Of a stretch of 64,000 bases of DNA, positions 7,579 to 16,225 are shown one piece after another. Position 1 is the stretch's first letter. Each line of letters begins with the position of its first letter. This DNA comes from Candidatus Aquidulcis sp. GTDB lineage: Bacteria; Chloroflexota; Anaerolineae; UBA4142. The notes under the pieces were generated by a model, which did no database searches, was not told where the DNA came from, and saw nothing but the letters and a program-made list of their open reading frames with translations. The stretch lies in the NCBI GenBank assembly GCA_020723345.1, contig DYJA01000021.1:1-64000 (forward strand), in the 5' to 3' direction. Position numbers and translations under genes: made by a program.

Positions 7579-8736
7579 ATGATCCAAACCGGTCTCGAAA
7601 TTCTACTGCACGAACAGCTCGCGTTACTCAAGAATCAACGCGTCGGTCTCATCTCGAATCCAACCGGCGTCACGCGCGATTTACGTTCCAACGTCGACGC
7701 GCTGCGCGACGCGGGCGTCAGTCTCGTCGCGCTCTTCGGACCTGAGCACGGTTTCAGCGCGGCGGCGGCGGACGGCGCGGCGGTCGCATCGGGGCGCGAT
7801 GCGCGCACGGGCTTGCCGGTTCATTCGCTCTATGGTAACATTCGCCAGCCAACGCGCGAGATGCTCGCCGATGTGGATGTGCTGCTGTTCGATCTGCAAG
7901 ATGTCGGCGTGCGCTTTTACACGTACACCGCGACGCTCGGACTCGCGCTGCAAGCGTGCGCGGAAAATCGCGTACCGCTCGTCGTGCTGGATCGACCGAA
8001 CCCGATCATCGGCGAAATCGTCGAAGGCGCGGTGCTCGATCCCGCGCTGCAATCGTTCATCGGACACGGCGCGCTGCCGATTCGGTACGCGATGACGCTG
8101 GGCGAACTCGCGCAGTTTTACAATCGCGAACACAACATCGGCGCGGAATTGCGCGTGATCGAACTGCGCGGCTGGCGGCGCGCGATGTGGTACGACGAGA
8201 CGGACCTGACCTGGGTCACGCCTTCGCCGGGGATTCCGCAATTCGCGACGACGATCCCCTACCCAGGAATGTGTTTTGTCGAAGGGACGAATCTTTCCGA
8301 AGGGCGCGGCACCGGACTGCCATTTGAAATCGTCGGCGCGCCCTTCCTCGACGGCTACGCGCTCGCGGAATCGCTCAACGCGCTGAAACTTGCCGGCGCG
8401 CGCTTTCGTCCGATCGCGTTCACGCCTTGTTCGAGCAAACACGCGGGTGTCGAATGTTACGGCGTGCAAGTTCACATCGCCGACCGCGCTACGTTTCGCC
8501 CGGTCACGGTCGGGTTGCACGTCATCGCCGCGTGCCGCGCGCTCGCGCCGGATCGTTTTGAGTTTTTGCCGACGAGTTGGGAAGGTCGCCCGCCGCATTT
8601 CGATCTGCTCACCGGCGACGCGCGCGTGCGCGAGGGTTTGCTTGCCAATCGATCCATCGAAACGATCATGCGCGCGTGGACAGATGATCTCGCGCGATTT
8701 GAAAAGACGCGGAAAGAGTATCTGCTGTATGAATGA
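7579..8736 (+). CDS. namZ: Exo-beta-N-acetylmuramidase NamZ (DUF1343, GH171)
   Basis: Member of the former DUF1343 family, 385 aa, shown in Bacillus subtilis (YbbC/NamZ) to release MurNAc from the non-reducing end of murein fragments (GH171). Conserved segments include GLISNPTGV, LFGPEHGFSA, LFDLQDVGVRFYTY, LDRPNPI and FVEGTNLSEGRGT. No signal peptide is evident, so the enzyme appears cytoplasmic here, unlike the secreted Bacillus protein. It is encoded with NagZ and an AmiE-like protein in the same cluster, as in Bacillus. The ATG at 7579 gives the family N-terminus; there is no clear ribosome site. Confidence 0.9.
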   Translation: MIQTGLEILLHEQLALLKNQRVGLISNPTGVTRDLRSNVDALRDAGVSLVALFGPEHGFSAAAADGAAVASGRDARTGLPVHSLYGNIRQPTREMLADVDVLLFDLQDVGVRFYTYTATLGLALQACAENRVPLVVLDRPNPIIGEIVEGAVLDPALQSFIGHGALPIRYAMTLGELAQFYNREHNIGAELRVIELRGWRRAMWYDETDLTWVTPSPGIPQFATTIPYPGMCFVEGTNLSEGRGTGLPFEIVGAPFLDGYALAESLNALKLAGARFRPIAFTPCSSKHAGVECYGVQVHIADRATFRPVTVGLHVIAACRALAPDRFEFLPTSWEGRPPHFDLLTGDARVREGLLANRSIETIMRAWTDDLARFEKTRKEYLLYE

Positions 8737-8738
8737 CC

Positions 8739-8790
8739 GTAGGACAAATCTTGCCCTGAGCGCAGTCGAAGGGTTCCAAATTTGTCCTAC
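8739..8790. repeat. Family C palindrome (GTAGGACAAAT), copy 1
   Basis: Arms GTAGGACAAAT (8739-8749) and ATTTGTCCTAC (8780-8790) are perfectly complementary. The loop carries the core CCTGAGCGCAGTCGAAGG at 8755-8772. It starts two nt after the namZ stop. Confidence 0.9.
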
Positions 8791-8796
8791 ACTCGC

Positions 8797-8806
8797 AAGG
8801 AGGTGA
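8797..8806 (+). promoter_or_regulatory. STAB-SD-like sequence upstream of sugar-binding protein
   Basis: AAGGAGGTGA matches the complement of the 16S 3' end, yet it lies 76 nt before the true start, which has its own AGGAGGAG. An ATG follows at 8806 (11 codons) but only 2 nt from the AGGAGG, too close for normal initiation. Compare 17256 and 51887. Confidence 0.6.
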
Positions 8807-8872
8807 TGTTCGAACACTCTATTCGATTCACTCGACGATGATTTCCGTTTCCAAAATTTACAGGAGGAGAAA

Positions 8873-10345
8873 ATGAAACGCTTTATCGTTCTGTTCGCGT
8901 TGGTCGTCGCGTTCGCGCTTTTGGTTGCGTGCGCCGCGCCAACGCCGGAACCGACCAAGCCACCGGCGCCCGCGCCGACGACCGCGCCCGCGCAGCCCAC
9001 TGCCGCGCCCGCGCAACCGACGAAAGCGCCGGAAGCGACCAAACCGCCTGCGCCGACGACCGCACCCGCGGCAACAGTCGCGCCAACTCAACCGCCCGCG
9101 CCCGCGCGCACAGCAAAGGGTGGCATCCGCAAAAGCACGAGCGGCTACAAAGGCACGCTGAATTTGTGGGTGCTCGGTTACACGCCGGGCAACGCGTTCG
9201 CGAACCCGTTCGACAACGCGGTCTCGCAGTTCATGGTGGACAACCCCGACATCAAAGTTGACATCACCGGCTATCCACCGAACGACGAGGGCTTTGCGAA
9301 ATTGACTGCCGCGCTCCAATCGGGTCAAGGCATCGACTTGTTGCGTATGGCGTCGGATCGGTTGCCTCAGTACGTCGCCGAGGATCTGGTCGAAGCGATC
9401 GATCCCTACTTGACTGCCGACGACAAAGCCGACATTCTGTCGAACGTTCTCGACGTGACGCGCTTGAAAGACGGCAAGGCGTGGTCGTGGCCCCTCTGGG
9501 TCGTTCCGATGGGCATCTACGTGAACAAGGATGTCTTCGCGGAAGCGAAAGTGGATCTGCCGCCGCAAAACTGGACCTGGGAACAGTTCGTCGACGTCGC
9601 GAAGAAAACGACATTCAAACGCGCGAACGGCGAACAGGTCTACGGCTTTAGCGGGTACATCGATCCCGGCGTCGTCAATACCTGGGGCTTGTGGATGAAC
9701 GAAGATCCGAGCGTGCGTCCGGTGAACAAGGATGGCAAGTTCGGGTTCAACCATGCCGCCGCCTACAAGGGCTTGCAGCGCTTTGCCGATCTCGCGCTCG
9801 TCCACAAAGTGACGCCGCCGGACTTTGGCTCGCAAAAAGACGCGGATGTCAAAGGTGGTTTCACGAACAAACAGTACGCGATGATCGTGGACGCGACCGG
9901 TCCCGCCGCGCAGTTCGTCGCCGCGAAAGTGAACTTTGAAATCTATCCGCACCCGACGGTCAATGGCAATAAACTCACCGTCGGCGCGGTCGGTTTGATC
10001 GGCGTGGCGAAAATGAAGGACAATGTCAAACGCCAAGCCGCGATGGACCTGGGTCGCTATTTGACGAGCAGTGAAGTCCAAGCCGATGTGCCGCCCGGAT
10101 CGAACGTGCCGACCGGTTTCTATCTCGCGCCGGGCGCGCGCAAGTCCGTCAAGATCGTCGCGCCGCTCGACAAGTTCATCCCGATGCTGCCGGATATGTG
10201 GGTCACGCCGCTGATGGTGAACTGGGCGCCGCTCACGCGCCTGATCCATCCCGAGTACCAAAACATCATCTTCGGCAAGATCAAGCCGGAAGATTCGATG
10301 AAGAAAATCGCGCCGGAAGCCGACAAGTTGATTTCAGGCAAGTAG
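8873..10345 (+). CDS. ABC sugar importer, substrate-binding lipoprotein
   Basis: Extracellular solute-binding lipoprotein of 490 aa, SBP family 1 (UgpB/NgcE-like). The lipobox LLVAC gives Cys20, then a Pro/Ala/Thr linker to about residue 80; the binding fold starts at GTLNLWVLGYTPGNAF. Two permease genes follow directly. No ATPase is encoded near, so a shared MsmK-type ATPase encoded elsewhere is likely (inference). Its position between namZ and the other murein enzymes suggests a GlcNAc/MurNAc-containing sugar as ligand. AGGAGGAG precedes the ATG, with a second, remote anti-16S sequence at 8797. A palindrome begins right at the stop. Confidence 0.88.
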   Translation: MKRFIVLFALVVAFALLVACAAPTPEPTKPPAPAPTTAPAQPTAAPAQPTKAPEATKPPAPTTAPAATVAPTQPPAPARTAKGGIRKSTSGYKGTLNLWVLGYTPGNAFANPFDNAVSQFMVDNPDIKVDITGYPPNDEGFAKLTAALQSGQGIDLLRMASDRLPQYVAEDLVEAIDPYLTADDKADILSNVLDVTRLKDGKAWSWPLWVVPMGIYVNKDVFAEAKVDLPPQNWTWEQFVDVAKKTTFKRANGEQVYGFSGYIDPGVVNTWGLWMNEDPSVRPVNKDGKFGFNHAAAYKGLQRFADLALVHKVTPPDFGSQKDADVKGGFTNKQYAMIVDATGPAAQFVAAKVNFEIYPHPTVNGNKLTVGAVGLIGVAKMKDNVKRQAAMDLGRYLTSSEVQADVPPGSNVPTGFYLAPGARKSVKIVAPLDKFIPMLPDMWVTPLMVNWAPLTRLIHPEYQNIIFGKIKPEDSMKKIAPEADKLISGK

Positions 10346-10421
10346 TACGTGAAACGTGAAACGTGATGCGTGAGTCACCCTGAGCGGAGTCGAAGGGTCA
10401 CGCATCACGTATCACGCATCA
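10346..10421. repeat. Family D word-repeat hairpin (ACGTGAAACGTGATGCGTG), copy 1
   Basis: Left arm made of ACGTGA-type words starting directly after the TAG stop; right arm CACGCATCACGTATCACGCA. The loop holds the core CCTGAGCGGAGTCGAAGG at 10379-10396. The permease ribosome site AGGAGAT begins where the element ends. Confidence 0.85.
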
Positions 10422-10429
10422 GGAGATCT

Positions 10430-11326
10430 ATGACCGCAATCCGCGAGTTTTTTCGCAAGTACGGTTGGAGTTATCTCTTCATCCTTCCCAGCATGACGAC
10501 CTTTTTTGTGTTCGTGTTTTTCCCGGTCGTGTGGTCGTTCGTCATCTCGTTTCAAAAATACAGTATCGCGCGCGGCGGGATGTGGATGGATCCATTTTAC
10601 GCGAATTACATCCAGGCGTTCACGATGCTGCAGGGAATTTTTGTCACGGCGATTCGCAACACTGTCGTGTACACCCTGTTCACCGTGACGACGAATATCT
10701 TCGTCGGTCTGATTCTCGCCAGTTTGATCCAACCCCTCAGCCATCGCCTCCGCACGTTTTTTCGCGCGGCGTACTATCTGCCCGCCGTCACGAGCGCGAT
10801 CATCGTCGGCATGACGTGGGCGTACATTTTCAACGGGCAGTGGGGTTTTGCGAATTATTTGCTGCGCCTGGTCGGTCTCGCGCCGCTGCGCTGGCTCTCC
10901 GATCCCGATATCGCGCTGGTGAGCGTGACGTTGTCGGCGATGCTGACGATTCCCGCGACTGCGGTCGTGCTGTACAGCGCGGCGATGGGCGGCATCCCGA
11001 CCGAATTCTACGAGGCGGCGGAACTCGACGGCGCGACCGGCATTCGCAAGTGGTGGCACATCACCGTGCCGCTCATCAAATCCACGACGCTCTATCTCGT
11101 CGTGCTGTACACCATCGCGAGTTTCGAAGTGTTCGAGCGCATCTACATCATGGTGCCGAGCGGCGTCGGCAATTCGACGCAGACGATTGTCACGCAGATT
11201 TACAACAACGGCTTCAAGGATTTCAATTTCGGCGTCGCCTCGGCGCAGGCGTTCGTGTTGTTCCTGATCATTGCGAGCATCGCCGTGTTCCAATTCCGCT
11301 TTTTGCGGAGCGACGTGGAGTATTGA
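10430..11326 (+). CDS. ABC sugar importer, permease 1 (MalF/UgpA type)
   Basis: Inner-membrane permease of 298 aa with about six membrane segments. The cytoplasmic EAA loop that contacts the ATPase is seen as EFYEAAELDGATGIRKWWH. The N-terminus starts with a short basic stretch before the first segment (WSYLFILPSMTTFFVF). The ATG at 10430 follows AGGAGAT. It forms the transmembrane pore with the next gene for the ligand delivered by the lipoprotein at 8873. Confidence 0.92.
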   Translation: MTAIREFFRKYGWSYLFILPSMTTFFVFVFFPVVWSFVISFQKYSIARGGMWMDPFYANYIQAFTMLQGIFVTAIRNTVVYTLFTVTTNIFVGLILASLIQPLSHRLRTFFRAAYYLPAVTSAIIVGMTWAYIFNGQWGFANYLLRLVGLAPLRWLSDPDIALVSVTLSAMLTIPATAVVLYSAAMGGIPTEFYEAAELDGATGIRKWWHITVPLIKSTTLYLVVLYTIASFEVFERIYIMVPSGVGNSTQTIVTQIYNNGFKDFNFGVASAQAFVLFLIIASIAVFQFRFLRSDVEY

Positions 11327-11327
11327 G

Positions 11328-12155
11328 ATGTCAAAACGATTCAACACCGGCGCCGCGCTCGTCTGGTTCACACTGATCTTCACCGCCGTCATCGCGCTCT
11401 TTCCGATGTACTGGCTCTTTGCCAACGCGTTTACGCCGATCACTTCCATTCCGCCGCTCACGCCGATTCTCGTGCCCGCGTTCCAACTCGATAATTTCGA
11501 GCGGCTGCTGGTCAACAACAAATTCTATTTGAATTGGATGGTCAACAGTCTGTTCGTCGGATTGGTCGTGACCGCGTGGCACATTCTCTTCGATACGTTG
11601 TCGGGTTACGCGTTCGCCAAGAAACAATTTCCTTTCCGCAACCTGCTCTTTTGGATGATCATCAGCACGATGATGATCCCGATTCACGTGACATTCATGC
11701 CGCTTTACATCATCAATCGCCAACTTGGTTTGATTGATTCGTTGTGGGCGCTCATCCTGCCCGGCACCGCGAACGCGTTCGGCATTTTCTTGATGCGGCA
11801 GTACATTCAAACGCTGCCGTCGGAATTGGAAGACGCGGCGCGCATTGACGGGTGCAGCGAAATCGGCGTGTTCCGAAACGTGATCATGCCGCTATCCACG
11901 CCCGCGATTGCCGCGCTTGCGATCTTCACCTTCGTCCGCAGTTGGAACGACTTTTTGTGGCCTGTCATCGCGCTGAACAAGCCGCAAAATTACACGCTCA
12001 CCGTCGGCGTCGCGAATATGCAAGGCGAATTTATGACCGACTGGGGGATCATTTTCTCCGGCGCCGCGCTCGCCGCGCTGCCGATGATTATTTTCTTCCT
12101 CGTCTTCCAAAAATATTTCCTGGAAGGCGTGCGGATGGGCGCGCTGAAAGGGTAG
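11328..12155 (+). CDS. ABC sugar importer, permease 2 (MalG/UgpE type)
   Basis: Second inner-membrane permease, 275 aa, starting one nt after the stop of permease 1, so translation is probably coupled. The EAA loop is ELEDAARIDGCSEIGVFRN; C-terminal FLEGVRMGALKG is the usual MalG-type ending. The TAG stop is also the first part of the GTAGGACAAATTT palindrome, so the final glycine and stop lie inside the repeat. Confidence 0.92.
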   Translation: MSKRFNTGAALVWFTLIFTAVIALFPMYWLFANAFTPITSIPPLTPILVPAFQLDNFERLLVNNKFYLNWMVNSLFVGLVVTAWHILFDTLSGYAFAKKQFPFRNLLFWMIISTMMIPIHVTFMPLYIINRQLGLIDSLWALILPGTANAFGIFLMRQYIQTLPSELEDAARIDGCSEIGVFRNVIMPLSTPAIAALAIFTFVRSWNDFLWPVIALNKPQNYTLTVGVANMQGEFMTDWGIIFSGAALAALPMIIFFLVFQKYFLEGVRMGALKG

Positions 12156-12179
12156 GACAAATTTACAAATTTGTCCAAC
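12152..12179. repeat. Family C palindrome, copy 2
   Basis: Arms GGACAAATTT (12155-12164) and AAATTTGTCC (12167-12176) are perfect, loop AC. The stop codon of the upstream permease is formed by its GTAG end. Same family as 8739 and 17291, but without the loop core. Confidence 0.9.
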
Positions 12180-12192
12180 AGGGGCAGACAAC

Positions 12193-13224
12193 ATGACAAA
12201 GTTGAAAGTCGCCGTCATCGGCGCAGGCATCCTGGGTTCGCGGCACGCGCGCGTGTTCCACGAACAACCGGAAACCGAATTGGTCGCTATCGTGGATGTC
12301 AACCCCGCGCGCGTCGAGGTCGCGCAAAAGTACGCGTGCAAGTTCTATCCCGATCTCGACGCGCTGCTGAAACTCGAAGAGGTTGACGTGATCGCGATTG
12401 CGACGCCGGATCATTTGCACCGCGCGCCGGTACTCGCCGCGCTCGCCGCAGGCAAACACGTCTTCGTCGAAAAGCCGCTCGCGACGACGCGCGATGACGC
12501 GCGCGCGCTCGCGTCCGCCGCCGCGAAATCAAATCGCGTCGTGATGGTGAATTACAGCCAGCGCTTCGTCAGCGATCATTTGTGGATCAAGCACGCGATT
12601 GCCGACGGCATGATCGGCAAGCCGCAAATCGTCATCTCCGTCAAGTTCGACACGCTCTTCGTGCCGACCGGGATGATCCGCGCGTGGTCGGCGCACACGT
12701 CGCCGTTCTATTTCATGTCGAGCCACGATCTCGATCTGACGTACTGGTTCCTCAACGCGAAACCGGTTGAGGTGTTCGCGCACGAAACGCGCGGCACGCT
12801 CGACGCGCAGGGAATCGCGGTTCACGACGGTTTGAACGCGCTGATCAAATTCGACGGCGGCGTCAGCGCGAATTTCCACGCGTCGTGGATTCACCCGAAC
12901 ACGTACCCGCGCGTCGCCGACGGCTATTTGCAAATCATCGGCTCGGACGGCGCGCTGATGTACAACAATCGTACGCGCACTGTCGAGTTTTTCAACAGCA
13001 AGGGCGGACAGAAAATCGAGTTCACCGGACCGCACACCGCGGACGAAGCCGGCGGCAAAATCACCGGCGCGTTCACCGAATCAGTGCGCCATTTTCTCGC
13101 GTGCATCGCGGAACAGCGCGAGCCGCAAACCTCGCCGCAGAATACGCTGATCGTCACGGAGACGCAGGCGGCGGTCATCGAATCGCTGAAGACCGGACAG
13201 CCGGTAGTTCTGGAGAAGGGATAA
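12193..13224 (+). CDS. Gfo/Idh/MocA-family NAD(P)-dependent oxidoreductase
   Basis: Cytoplasmic oxidoreductase of 343 aa. The Rossmann motif VAVIGAGILGSRHARVF is at the N-terminus, acidic residue in VAIVDVN, and the family signature EKPLA near residue 95. The C-terminal alpha/beta domain is complete. Members oxidise sugars or cyclitols, so a role in processing an imported sugar is inferred from the adjacent importer. The terminal residues EKG and the TAA stop belong to the family A hairpin. The substrate cannot be told from sequence. Confidence 0.88.
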   Translation: MTKLKVAVIGAGILGSRHARVFHEQPETELVAIVDVNPARVEVAQKYACKFYPDLDALLKLEEVDVIAIATPDHLHRAPVLAALAAGKHVFVEKPLATTRDDARALASAAAKSNRVVMVNYSQRFVSDHLWIKHAIADGMIGKPQIVISVKFDTLFVPTGMIRAWSAHTSPFYFMSSHDLDLTYWFLNAKPVEVFAHETRGTLDAQGIAVHDGLNALIKFDGGVSANFHASWIHPNTYPRVADGYLQIIGSDGALMYNNRTRTVEFFNSKGGQKIEFTGPHTADEAGGKITGAFTESVRHFLACIAEQREPQTSPQNTLIVTETQAAVIESLKTGQPVVLEKG

Positions 13225-13342
13225 GAAGGCATAAGAGGGCTTGAGAAGGCAAAGAAGGCACAGACGGCGATAAGGCGCGCCCTCTCTCCCTTCTGCGCCT
13301 TCTTCGCCCTCATCGCCTTCTGATGCCCTCTTCACCCTTCTG
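13213..13342. repeat. Family A GA-rich word-repeat hairpin, copy 2
   Basis: About 130 nt. Left arm GAGAAGGGATAAGAAGGC followed by further words of that type; right arm of GCCTTCT and GCCCTCTT words; GGCGCGCC centre. It contains the stop of the oxidoreductase and ends six nt before the next start codon. Confidence 0.9.
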
Positions 13343-13347
13343 TGTTT

Positions 13348-14565
13348 ATGACCAGCCGCGAACGCGTCGCGCGCGCGATGCGCCACCAACCCATAGACCG
13401 CGTGCCCGTGATGTGCCAACTTTCGTTGGGGCATTACTTTTTGAACGCCGGTCTGCCGCCGCATCGCGTTTGGTTCACGAGCGAAGGATTCGCCGAGGCG
13501 CTCGTCGCGTTGCAACAGCGTTATCGTTTCGACGGCATTCTCATCAACATTCCGGGGCGTCCCGCGAATATTCTCGATGATGTGATTCGCATTGAAACGC
13601 GATCTGACGGCGAACGATTGACGTGGCGCGACGGCGGCGTCACGTTCGTGCCGCACGACGACAGCCCGCAACATTATCCCGCGACGCGCGCGAATTTCGA
13701 GACGATTGATCCGGACAATCTCGATGGCATTGGCGATTTGCCGGGCTACATCTGGAACACGTATCACATTCCGCGTCTCGCGGAAACGCGCGGCGTGTTG
13801 CGCGAAATTCCCGATTACTTTTTTCGCACGATTGATCTCGTCCGGCGCGCGGTCGGCGACACGGTTTCGATTCACGGCGAAGTGTTTTCGCCGTTCACGC
13901 ACTATATGGAGTTGTTCGGCTACGAGCAAGCATTACTTTCGCTCGTGACTGATCCGGCAAAAGCGCGCGCGCTGCTCAACCGCTTGACCGACGCGTCAAT
14001 CGCGTGGGCAGTCGCGCAAGCGCGGCGCGGCGTGGACGCGGTGCTGATTTCGTCTGCGTTTGCGGGCGGCTCGTTCATCTCGCGCGCGATGTATCGCGAG
14101 TTTGTTTTGCCGTACGAAAGGCGCGTTGTAGAGACGTTGCATCCTGAGCGGAGCGCAGCGGAGTCGAAGGAAACGTCTCTGCAACCTTCGCAAGGTTGCG
14201 GCGTGCCGGTGTACACGCACACTTGCGGACGCATCGGCGACCGGCTGGAATTGATGGCGGGGACCGGGACACAAGGGATTGACACGCTCGACCCGCCGCC
14301 GCTTGGCAATGTTGAACTCGCGGAAGCGAAACGGCGCATCGGCGACAAGTTGTTCATCAAAGGAAACATGAATTCGGTCGCGCTCCTCGCGTACACGACG
14401 AAAGAACAAGTGATCGCGGAAGCGTCCGAGTGTATTCGAATCGGCAAACCGGGTGGCGGATACATTTTGAGTACCGCGTGCTCGGTCGCGCCGCGCGTCG
14501 AGCCGTGGAAATTGGAATTGCTCGTACCGCTCGCGGAAGAATCAAGAGGGGATGAGAAGGGATAA
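13348..14565 (+). CDS. Uroporphyrinogen decarboxylase (URO-D) family protein
   Basis: Protein of 405 aa in the URO-D superfamily, which includes HemE and the corrinoid methyltransferases MtaA/CmuA. The N-terminus MTSRERVARAMRHQPIDRVPV is typical. Its place among sugar-import genes argues against haem synthesis, and the reaction is unknown. Residues 261-284 are encoded by a palindromic repeat inserted in frame between PYERRVV and GVPVYTHTCG, where homologues are normally continuous. The C-terminal GDEKG and stop come from the family A hairpin at 14543. No ribosome site is visible, because the start follows the previous hairpin directly. Confidence 0.82.
   Translation: MTSRERVARAMRHQPIDRVPVMCQLSLGHYFLNAGLPPHRVWFTSEGFAEALVALQQRYRFDGILINIPGRPANILDDVIRIETRSDGERLTWRDGGVTFVPHDDSPQHYPATRANFETIDPDNLDGIGDLPGYIWNTYHIPRLAETRGVLREIPDYFFRTIDLVRRAVGDTVSIHGEVFSPFTHYMELFGYEQALLSLVTDPAKARALLNRLTDASIAWAVAQARRGVDAVLISSAFAGGSFISRAMYREFVLPYERRVVETLHPERSAAESKETSLQPSQGCGVPVYTHTCGRIGDRLELMAGTGTQGIDTLDPPPLGNVELAEAKRRIGDKLFIKGNMNSVALLAYTTKEQVIAEASECIRIGKPGGGYILSTACSVAPRVEPWKLELLVPLAEESRGDEKG
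14125..14199. repeat. Composite palindrome inserted in frame in a coding region
   Basis: Arms GTTGTAGAGACGTT (14125-14138) and AACGTCTCTGCAAC (14172-14185) match except for one base; between them is CCTGAGCGGAGCGCAGCGG and AGTCGAAGG, an expanded version of the loop core. It is followed by a perfect hairpin GCAACCTT-CGC-AAGGTTGC (14181-14199). The reading frame stays open through all of it. Confidence 0.88.
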
Positions 14566-14671
14566 GAAGGCATAAGAGGGCAAAGAGGGTGAAGATGGCG
14601 TGGAGGCGCGTCTTCTCTGCCATCTGCGCCTCCTCCGCCATCACTGCCTTCTGATGCCTTCTTCACCCTTG
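14543..14671. repeat. Family A GA-rich word-repeat hairpin, copy 3
   Basis: Left arm CAAGAGGGGATGAGAAGGG followed by ATAAGAAGGC words; right arm ends CCTTCTTCACCCTTG. It contains the UroD-family stop (TAA at 14563). The left arms of copies 2 and 3 share GGGATAAGAAGGCATAAGAG. Confidence 0.9.
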
Positions 14672-14692
14672 AACGAATAATCTGTGTCCAAT

Positions 14693-15166
14693 ATGAACGA
14701 CTTGGTAACCATCCGCCCGCTCGCGCTCGCCGACGTTCCTGACATCGCGCGCTGGGTCGCGGCGACGCCGTTGTGGCAGCGCTATCGCGCGACCGAAGCA
14801 AGTTTCGCGGAACGACTGACGAACGGACTCGCGAACGGCGCGACGATTTTCGTCGCGGAACGCGCGAGCGCGGTGATCGGCTTTGTGTGGCTCGTCGCGC
14901 GCGGCGCGTTCAATCGCAGCGCGTACATTCAACTGATCGGCGTGCGACCGGAGGCGCGGAGCGGCGGCGTTGGTCGCGCGCTGATGGAGTTTGCGGAAGC
15001 GCGCGCCGAATCGCGCGACATTTTTCTGCTCGTTTCCGATTTCAACACGGACGCGCAAAAGTTTTACGCGCGGCTCGGATACAAGCAAGTCGGCAAACTG
15101 GACGATTACGTTGTAGAAGGCATTGCAGAATTGATTTTCTGGAAGCGCGGCTCCTCTCCCCACTGA
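14693..15166 (+). CDS. GNAT-family N-acetyltransferase
   Basis: Acetyl-CoA-dependent acyltransferase of 157 aa. The acetyl-CoA loop is GVRPEARSGGVGRALMEFA (motif R-x-x-G-x-G variant), and the C-terminal YARLGYKQVGK is typical of GNAT proteins. The Bacillus mur operon also carries a GNAT gene (ybbJ), so association with murein salvage recurs, but the substrate is unknown. A GTG at 14684 is an alternative start three codons earlier; neither has a clear ribosome site because the family A hairpin lies just upstream. Confidence 0.82.
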   Translation: MNDLVTIRPLALADVPDIARWVAATPLWQRYRATEASFAERLTNGLANGATIFVAERASAVIGFVWLVARGAFNRSAYIQLIGVRPEARSGGVGRALMEFAEARAESRDIFLLVSDFNTDAQKFYARLGYKQVGKLDDYVVEGIAELIFWKRGSSPH

Positions 15167-15269
15167 CAGAAAGGATCACGGACGCTTGATCTCCGATTCA
15201 TTTTTCCGTGTTCCATTCTAGCGGTGTGGAAATCCGACATTTCCAAAGTAGTTGCAACGAGGAATACGA

Positions 15270-16223
15270 TTGAACCGCTACATCTTTCGTCGGCTGATGC
15301 AAGCCGTTCCAACCTTGCTCGGCATCACCGTCATCGCGTTCGCGCTGATTCACCTCGCACCCGGCGATCCGCTCGCGCGCTTTGAAGATCCGAACGTCAG
15401 CAAAGCGACCATCGAGCAATTGCGCGCGAACCTGGGTCTCGATCAGCCGGTGCCGGTGCAGTACCTGATCTGGCTGCGGCGACTCCTCGTGCTCGACCTG
15501 GGTCGCTCGTTCGTCACGAAAGAGCCGGTGCTGAGCATGATCGCCGAGCGCGTCCCGGCGACGCTCGAACTTTCGCTCGCCGCGCTCGCACTCGGCTTGT
15601 TCATCGGCGTTTTGGCGGGCGTCATAGCGGCAGTGCGACGCGGCACCTTGCTCGACGCGGGCATACGTTTTTTCGCGGTCGTCGGCAACGCGGTGCCGCA
15701 CTTTTGGCTCGGCTTGGTTTGCATCATCATTTTCGCGGTTAATCTCCACTGGCTGCCCTCCGGCGGTATGCGTTCGATTCGCGCGGAAGAAGCCGGACCG
15801 CTCGATCATCTCTGGCATTTGTTTCTGCCCGCCGTGATCACTTCGACTAGTTGGATCGCGGTCTTTTCGCGTTACGTGCGAACCGAAGTGCTCGAAGTCG
15901 TGCGGCAGGATTACATTCGCACCGCGCACGCGAAAGGATTGGCGCAGCGCACAGTTTTCTTCGTTCACGCGTTACGCAACGCGCTGATTCCGTTGATCAC
16001 CGTGCTGGGCGGATCGCTCCCCGCGTTGTTGAGCGGCGCGGCGATTTCCGAGTACGTCTTTTCGTGGCCCGGCATGGGACGCATGGCGGTCGACGCGGTA
16101 TTTTCGCGCGACTATCCCGTAACGATGGGTTTGCTCTTGATGAGTTCGTTCCTGATCGTGCTGGGCAATCTCTTGAGCGACATCGCGTACGGGTGGGTTG
16201 ACCCGCGCATCCGGCTTCAATAA
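15270..16223 (+). CDS. Peptide ABC importer, permease 1 (DppB/OppB type)
   Basis: Inner-membrane permease of 317 aa. The N-terminal NRYIFRRLMQAVPTLLGI, followed by APGDP, and the EAA region ending AHAKGLAQRTVFFVHALRNA are hallmarks of DppB/OppB. The TTG at 15270 is chosen because GAGG lies six nt ahead and it gives the family N-terminus. It is the first gene of a second importer, expected to bring in di/oligopeptides, perhaps murein stem peptides. No ATPases (DppD/F) are encoded in this window. Confidence 0.92.
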   Translation: MNRYIFRRLMQAVPTLLGITVIAFALIHLAPGDPLARFEDPNVSKATIEQLRANLGLDQPVPVQYLIWLRRLLVLDLGRSFVTKEPVLSMIAERVPATLELSLAALALGLFIGVLAGVIAAVRRGTLLDAGIRFFAVVGNAVPHFWLGLVCIIIFAVNLHWLPSGGMRSIRAEEAGPLDHLWHLFLPAVITSTSWIAVFSRYVRTEVLEVVRQDYIRTAHAKGLAQRTVFFVHALRNALIPLITVLGGSLPALLSGAAISEYVFSWPGMGRMAVDAVFSRDYPVTMGLLLMSSFLIVLGNLLSDIAYGWVDPRIRLQ

Positions 16224-16225
16224 AT

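Noticed and set aside
8806-8841. Leader peptide behind AAGGAGGTG before the sugar-binding gene (11 codons), and a nine-codon one at 17265
   Set aside because: The ATG overlaps the anti-16S sequence with about 2 nt spacing, lengths and residues are not shared, and the third locus has no such frame.
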